8,965 nucleotides of DNA from Spirochaetia bacterium UBA5368 (GTDB lineage Bacteria > Spirochaetota > UBA4802 > UBA5368), in the NCBI GenBank assembly GCA_002407865.1, contig DHPI01000038.1:20173-29137 (forward strand). Reading direction: 5' to 3'. Each line of letters begins with the position of its first letter. Within the stretch, counting starts at the first letter, position 1. Position numbers and translations under genes: made by a program. A model generated the notes under the pieces. It did no database searches, was not told the origin of the DNA, and saw only the letters and a program-made list of their open reading frames with translations. Positions 6,092 through 8,965 of this stretch are shown piece by piece.

Positions 6092-6121
6092 TTGACGGAG
6101 CCATGAATGCCGATGTACTAT
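6092..6121 (+). promoter_or_regulatory. Possible internal promoter upstream of fliG
   Basis: TTGACG (6092-6097) differs from the -35 consensus in one base. After 18 bp comes TACTAT (6116-6121), four of six to the -10 consensus. A start near 6128 would give fliG a leader of about 50 nt. The -10 lies inside the palindrome at 6102-6142, which could make that palindrome an operator. Confidence 0.35.
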
Positions 6122-6142
6122 TAATTGTACACGGCATTCGTG
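6102..6142. repeat. Long imperfect palindrome/hairpin in the fliF-fliG gap
   Basis: GAATGCCGATGTAC (6105-6118) pairs with GTACACGGCATTC (6127-6139) across an 8-nt AT loop, with a single bulged A at 6113. The stem extends outward by U-G, A-U and C-G pairs (6102-6104 with 6140-6142), about 16 pairs in RNA. No U-tract follows, so it is unlikely to be a terminator. Plausible roles are an operator over the fliG promoter candidate, or an RNA processing or stability element separating fliF and fliG expression. Confidence 0.75.
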
Positions 6143-6176
6143 ATATATGAGATAACGGGGCGTACGAGGTGCAATA

Positions 6177-7193
6177 ATGCTTCAGTCGAAAAAATCGCAG
6201 CTAACCGGAAGGCAGAAAGCGGCTATCTTTCTCGTGTCGCTGGGCTCCGATGTGTCGTCGGAAATTTTTAAACATCTGCGTGAGGATGAGATCGAGCAAC
6301 TGACCTTCGAGATAGCCAGGCTCGACAAGATCGAACCCGAAGAGAAAGACAGGGTGCTGATGGAATTCCAGGAAATGATGATGGCCCAGGAGTTCATCGC
6401 CACCGGCGGTATCGATTACGCCCGTGAGGTGTTAGAGCGCGCGCTCGGCACGCAGAAGGCGATCGACATCGTCAACCGCCTCACCTCGTCGCTGCAGGTG
6501 CGCCCCTTCGATTTTATACGCAGAACCGACCCGAGCCACCTGCTCAACTTTATTCAGGGTGAGCATCCGCAGACAATTGCGCTTATCCTTGCATACCTCG
6601 ATCCGCCCAAGGCGGCGCTCATTCTTTCGGGACTGAGCCACCAGATACAGGCCGACGTGGCCAAGCGCATCGCGACGATGGACCGCACCTCGCCTGACGT
6701 GTTGCGCGAGGTGGAGCGCGTGCTCGAGAGAAAGCTCTCGACGCTCGCTTCCGAGGACTATACCTCCGCGGGTGGTATCGACTCGATCGTCGAGGTGCTC
6801 AATCAGGTAGACCGCGGCACGGAGAAGATCATCATAGAGGCGCTTGAGGAGGAAGATCCCGAGCTTGCCGAGGAGATCAAGAAGCGGATGTTCGTGTTCG
6901 AGGATATCGTACTGCTCGACGACCGCTCGATCCAGAAGGTGCTCCGCGAGGTGGATACGCAGGACCTCGCCAAGGCGCTCAAGGGCGTGGACGCCGAAGT
7001 GCAAGAAAAGATATACAGAAACATGTCGAAACGCGCTTCGTCGCTGCTGCGTGAAGACATGGATTTCATGGGGCCGATCAGATTGAGGGATGTTGAGGAA
7101 TCGCAACAGAAGATCGTCAACATCATACGAAAACTTGAGGAAGCCGGCGATATCATCGTCGCCCGCGCCGGCGAGGAGGAGCTGATTGTCTAA
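6177..7193 (+). CDS. fliG: Flagellar motor switch protein FliG
   Basis: FliG is the C-ring component that touches the stator and sets rotation direction. The 338-residue protein shows all three domains: the FliF-binding N domain (about 1-108), the middle domain with EHPQT (129-133, FliM-binding), and the C-terminal torque domain (about 220-330). MFVF is at 238-241 and the torque helix MSKRASSLLREDMDFMGP at 283-300. Arg286, Glu293 and Asp294 align with E. coli Arg281, Asp288 and Asp289, which interact with MotA, so the motor should be functional. Sequence and length resemble the spirochaete FliG-2 type, the main taxonomic clue here. GAGGTG precedes the ATG at good spacing. The 3' end overlaps the fliH start by 8 bp. 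Confidence 0.98.
   Translation: MLQSKKSQLTGRQKAAIFLVSLGSDVSSEIFKHLREDEIEQLTFEIARLDKIEPEEKDRVLMEFQEMMMAQEFIATGGIDYAREVLERALGTQKAIDIVNRLTSSLQVRPFDFIRRTDPSHLLNFIQGEHPQTIALILAYLDPPKAALILSGLSHQIQADVAKRIATMDRTSPDVLREVERVLERKLSTLASEDYTSAGGIDSIVEVLNQVDRGTEKIIIEALEEEDPELAEEIKKRMFVFEDIVLLDDRSIQKVLREVDTQDLAKALKGVDAEVQEKIYRNMSKRASSLLREDMDFMGPIRLRDVEESQQKIVNIIRKLEEAGDIIVARAGEEELIV
7174..7181 (+). promoter_or_regulatory. Ribosome binding site that fixes the TTG start of fliH
   Basis: AGGAGGAG, inside the last codons of fliG, places GGAGG 6 nt before the TTG at 7186. The next in-frame ATG is nearly 60 codons downstream, beyond the conserved N-terminal region, so TTG is the likely initiator. Confidence 0.75.
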
Positions 7194-8112
7194 GCTTGTA
7201 TTTAAACCGACCGAGGTGATACTGACCGGGGCCCCGAAGCAGATTGAGCTGCCCGAGAAATACCAGAAGAACGTTATTTCCGACGAGGAATTCCGCGAGT
7301 TCGAGGTCGACGAGGAGGGCAATCCTGTCGATGTGTACCAGGGGCCGTCGGTCGAGGAGATGGAGGCCGAGCTCGAACGGTATCGCCGCGAAACAGAGGA
7401 AGAGGTGCGGCGCATGCTCGAAGATGCCCGCACCAGCGCCAAGAAGATAGAAGAAGACGGCAAGGCAGCCGCCTTCAAGGAGCTTCAGGACGCCCGCGAA
7501 CAGATCAAGATGGAAATGGATCGCTTGAAAATCGAGTCCGAGCACGAAATAGAGCGGGGAAAGTTTGAAGCCGAAAAAATGATCAAGGAGGCCGAGCTCA
7601 AGGTTTCCGAGATCGAACATGAAGCGTACAAGAAAGGATACGAAGCGGGGCGCGAAGAGGGATACAAAGAAGGGCAGGCCGAGGTAATGCGCCTGATCGA
7701 CCGCCTTGGCACGATCGTATCGACCGCGGTCGACATCCGCGACGATATTATGCGTTCGTCGGAAAAACTGATGACGGAGATGATTCTCATGATTGCGCGG
7801 AAGGTCATCAAGGACGAAATCGTCGAGCGTCGCGAGGTGGTTATCAACAACATACGCGAGGCGATCAAGCGCGTGAAGGACCGCGACAGGATCGACATCC
7901 GCGTCAACTTCGCCGATCTCGATATGACGACCGCGCACAAGGACGAGCTGATCAAGATGATGGAGTCGCTGAAGAAGGTCAACATTTACGAGGATTCGCG
8001 GGTCGACCGCGGCGGTTGCATTATCGAGACGGACGTGGGCGCGATCGACGCGCGCATCTCGACGCAGCTTGATACAGTAGAAGAAGCGATAAGGAACTCG
8101 AGCTCGATGTAA
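7186..8112 (+). CDS. fliH: Flagellar assembly protein FliH (export ATPase regulator)
   Basis: FliH dimers bind FliI, restrain its ATPase activity and tether it to the C ring and export gate. This 308-residue protein starts at TTG, overlapping fliG by 8 bp, and ends 15 bp before fliI. Residues 55-145 are highly charged, Glu/Lys/Arg-rich and predicted to be a long coiled coil. They lead into the FliH-type glycine repeat GYEAGREEGYKEG (151-163, glycines every fourth residue), shorter than in many homologues. The C-terminal domain (about 165-308) carries the FliH/YscL signature RGGCIIETDVGAIDARISTQ (275-294), which binds FliI. Length fits spirochaete FliH better than the shorter enterobacterial protein. 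The TTG start and overlap suggest translational coupling to fliG. Confidence 0.93.
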   Translation: MSKLVFKPTEVILTGAPKQIELPEKYQKNVISDEEFREFEVDEEGNPVDVYQGPSVEEMEAELERYRRETEEEVRRMLEDARTSAKKIEEDGKAAAFKELQDAREQIKMEMDRLKIESEHEIERGKFEAEKMIKEAELKVSEIEHEAYKKGYEAGREEGYKEGQAEVMRLIDRLGTIVSTAVDIRDDIMRSSEKLMTEMILMIARKVIKDEIVERREVVINNIREAIKRVKDRDRIDIRVNFADLDMTTAHKDELIKMMESLKKVNIYEDSRVDRGGCIIETDVGAIDARISTQLDTVEEAIRNSSSM

Positions 8113-8127
8113 GAGCGGAAAACTGCG

Positions 8128-8965
8128 ATGATAAAGATACTCCCACACGAAAAAGTCGACATCCTTTCAAAATATAAAAAGCTGATCGACGAGACCGAAG
8201 TAATACATTCGACGGGAAAAGTGGACAAGATCGTGGGGCTCACGATTGAATCCAGCGGTCCCGCCGTGCAGTTTGGGGAAATATGCAAAATCCGCCTCGG
8301 CGCGGGAAAGTACCTGTACGCGGAGGTCGTCGGCTTCCATAAAAACAGGGTCATTCTGATGCCGATAGGCGATATGCGGGGCGTTGTCCCCGGCGCGGAA
8401 GTGATCGCGGCGGGCACGCAGCTTACGGTGCCCGTCGGCCCGCAGCTTCTGGGGCGGGTCATTTCCGGCGTAGGGGCGCCGCTGGACGGGCGGGGCGAGA
8501 TTTTCTCGGACATGCGGTATCCGGTCGACGGAAAGCCGCTTAATCCGCTGCAGCGGCGTCTCATAAAGCAGCCGCTGTCGGTGGGCGTCAGGGTGATCGA
8601 CGGGCTTATCACCGTGGGGAGGGGGCAGCGTATCGGCATATTCTCCGGCTCCGGCGTGGGGAAATCGACACTGCTGGCGATGATTGCCCGCTACACGGAT
8701 GCCGATGTCAACGTGATTGCGCTTATCGGCGAACGTGGAAGGGAAGTGCGGGATTTCGTTGAAAAGGAGCTTGGCGAGGAGGGGCTGAAAAAATCCGTGG
8801 TGATTGTCGCGACATCGGACCAGCCGCCGATGATACGACTGCGCGGGGCGTTTCTCGCGCATGCCGTTGCCGAGTACTTCCGAGATCAGGGCAACGACGT
8901 GAATATCCTCATGGATTCGGTGACCCGCTTTTCACTTGCTCAGCGGGAGGTGGGGCTTGCCGCCG
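8128..8965 (+). CDS. fliI: Flagellar protein export ATPase FliI (partial, C-terminus off the right edge)
   Basis: FliI is the hexameric F1-beta-like ATPase at the cytoplasmic mouth of the flagellar export apparatus. The window holds residues 1-279 of about 440-450. After an N-terminal beta-barrel domain (about 25-100) come PVGPQLLGRVISGVGAPLDG (102-121), the Walker A loop GSGVGKST (174-181), the catalytic-glutamate region GERGREVRDF (201-210) and a Walker B strand NILMDSVTR (259-267). FSLAQREVGLA follows, as is diagnostic of FliI/YscN ATPases. Everything needed for nucleotide binding that lies in the window is present. The ATG at 8128 is the first start after the fliH stop, which is in the same frame; the purine-rich AGAGCGGA upstream is a weak ribosome site, so coupling to fliH is likely. 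Confidence 0.96.
   Translation, partial: MIKILPHEKVDILSKYKKLIDETEVIHSTGKVDKIVGLTIESSGPAVQFGEICKIRLGAGKYLYAEVVGFHKNRVILMPIGDMRGVVPGAEVIAAGTQLTVPVGPQLLGRVISGVGAPLDGRGEIFSDMRYPVDGKPLNPLQRRLIKQPLSVGVRVIDGLITVGRGQRIGIFSGSGVGKSTLLAMIARYTDADVNVIALIGERGREVRDFVEKELGEEGLKKSVVIVATSDQPPMIRLRGAFLAHAVAEYFRDQGNDVNILMDSVTRFSLAQREVGLAA

Noticed and set aside
6103..6150. 15-codon ORF (MNADVLLIVHGIRDI) in the fliF-fliG gap
   Set aside because: GGAG lies only 2 nt from its ATG, too close for efficient initiation, and the frame is fully explained by the palindrome sequence.
4592..8148. Long minus-strand open frames (286, 348 and 331 codons) opposite fliF, fliG and fliH
   Set aside because: The sense strand encodes complete, conserved flagellar proteins. 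The antisense frames are by-products of codon bias, with Arg/Leu/His-rich composition and no ribosome sites.
8167..8862. Minus-strand frames opposite fliI
   Set aside because: The plus strand carries FliI with Walker A and B motifs; the antisense frames have no family features.

Overview
The window is the front part of a flagellar basal-body/export operon, preceded by a short block of unrelated genes. The order flgB-flgC-fliE-fliF-fliG-fliH-fliI occurs in spirochaetes and in Bacillus-type Firmicutes. The FliG sequence (for example TDPSHLLNFIQGEHPQTIAL, and the MFVFEDIVLLDDRSIQKVL stretch) closely resembles, from memory, the spirochaete FliG-2 type. I therefore infer a member of the Spirochaetota with moderate GC in its genes and very AT-rich intergenic DNA. 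I cannot narrow it to a genus.

Layout. Positions 1-531 (minus strand) hold the N-terminal 177 residues of an Ogg2-type 8-oxoguanine N-glycosylase/DNA lyase that runs off the left edge. Divergent from it, 627-1427 (plus) encodes an alpha/beta hydrolase of the BEM46/YfhR type with an N-terminal signal or anchor. Convergent with that, three small minus-strand genes of unknown function (113, 78 and 92 aa) lie at 1450-2403. An AT-rich 374-bp gap (2404-2777) then separates this block from the motility operon and carries a consensus TATAAT just ahead of flgB.

The operon reads rightward. flgB and flgC encode proximal rod proteins. Next is a previously uncalled 56-codon small ORF with a perfect Shine-Dalgarno, ATGA-coupled to fliE. 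Then come fliE (rod-MS ring junction), fliF (MS ring), fliG (rotor/switch), fliH (export ATPase regulator, TTG start overlapping fliG) and fliI (export ATPase, cut by the right edge). Together they build the MS ring, the first rod segment, the torque-generating C-ring component and the cytoplasmic export ATPase complex.

Most of the operon is tightly packed, but two gaps hold unexpected structure. The fliE-fliF gap has an 18-bp perfect inverted repeat flanking 59 bp that contain a promoter-like pair; it also has a third copy of the repeat core and phased T-tracts. The fliF-fliG gap has a long imperfect palindrome overlapping another promoter-like pair. Together with the small ORF and its tandem hairpins, these are the most interesting unexplained parts of the window. 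I see no RNA gene, CRISPR array, insertion sequence or convincing intrinsic terminator.
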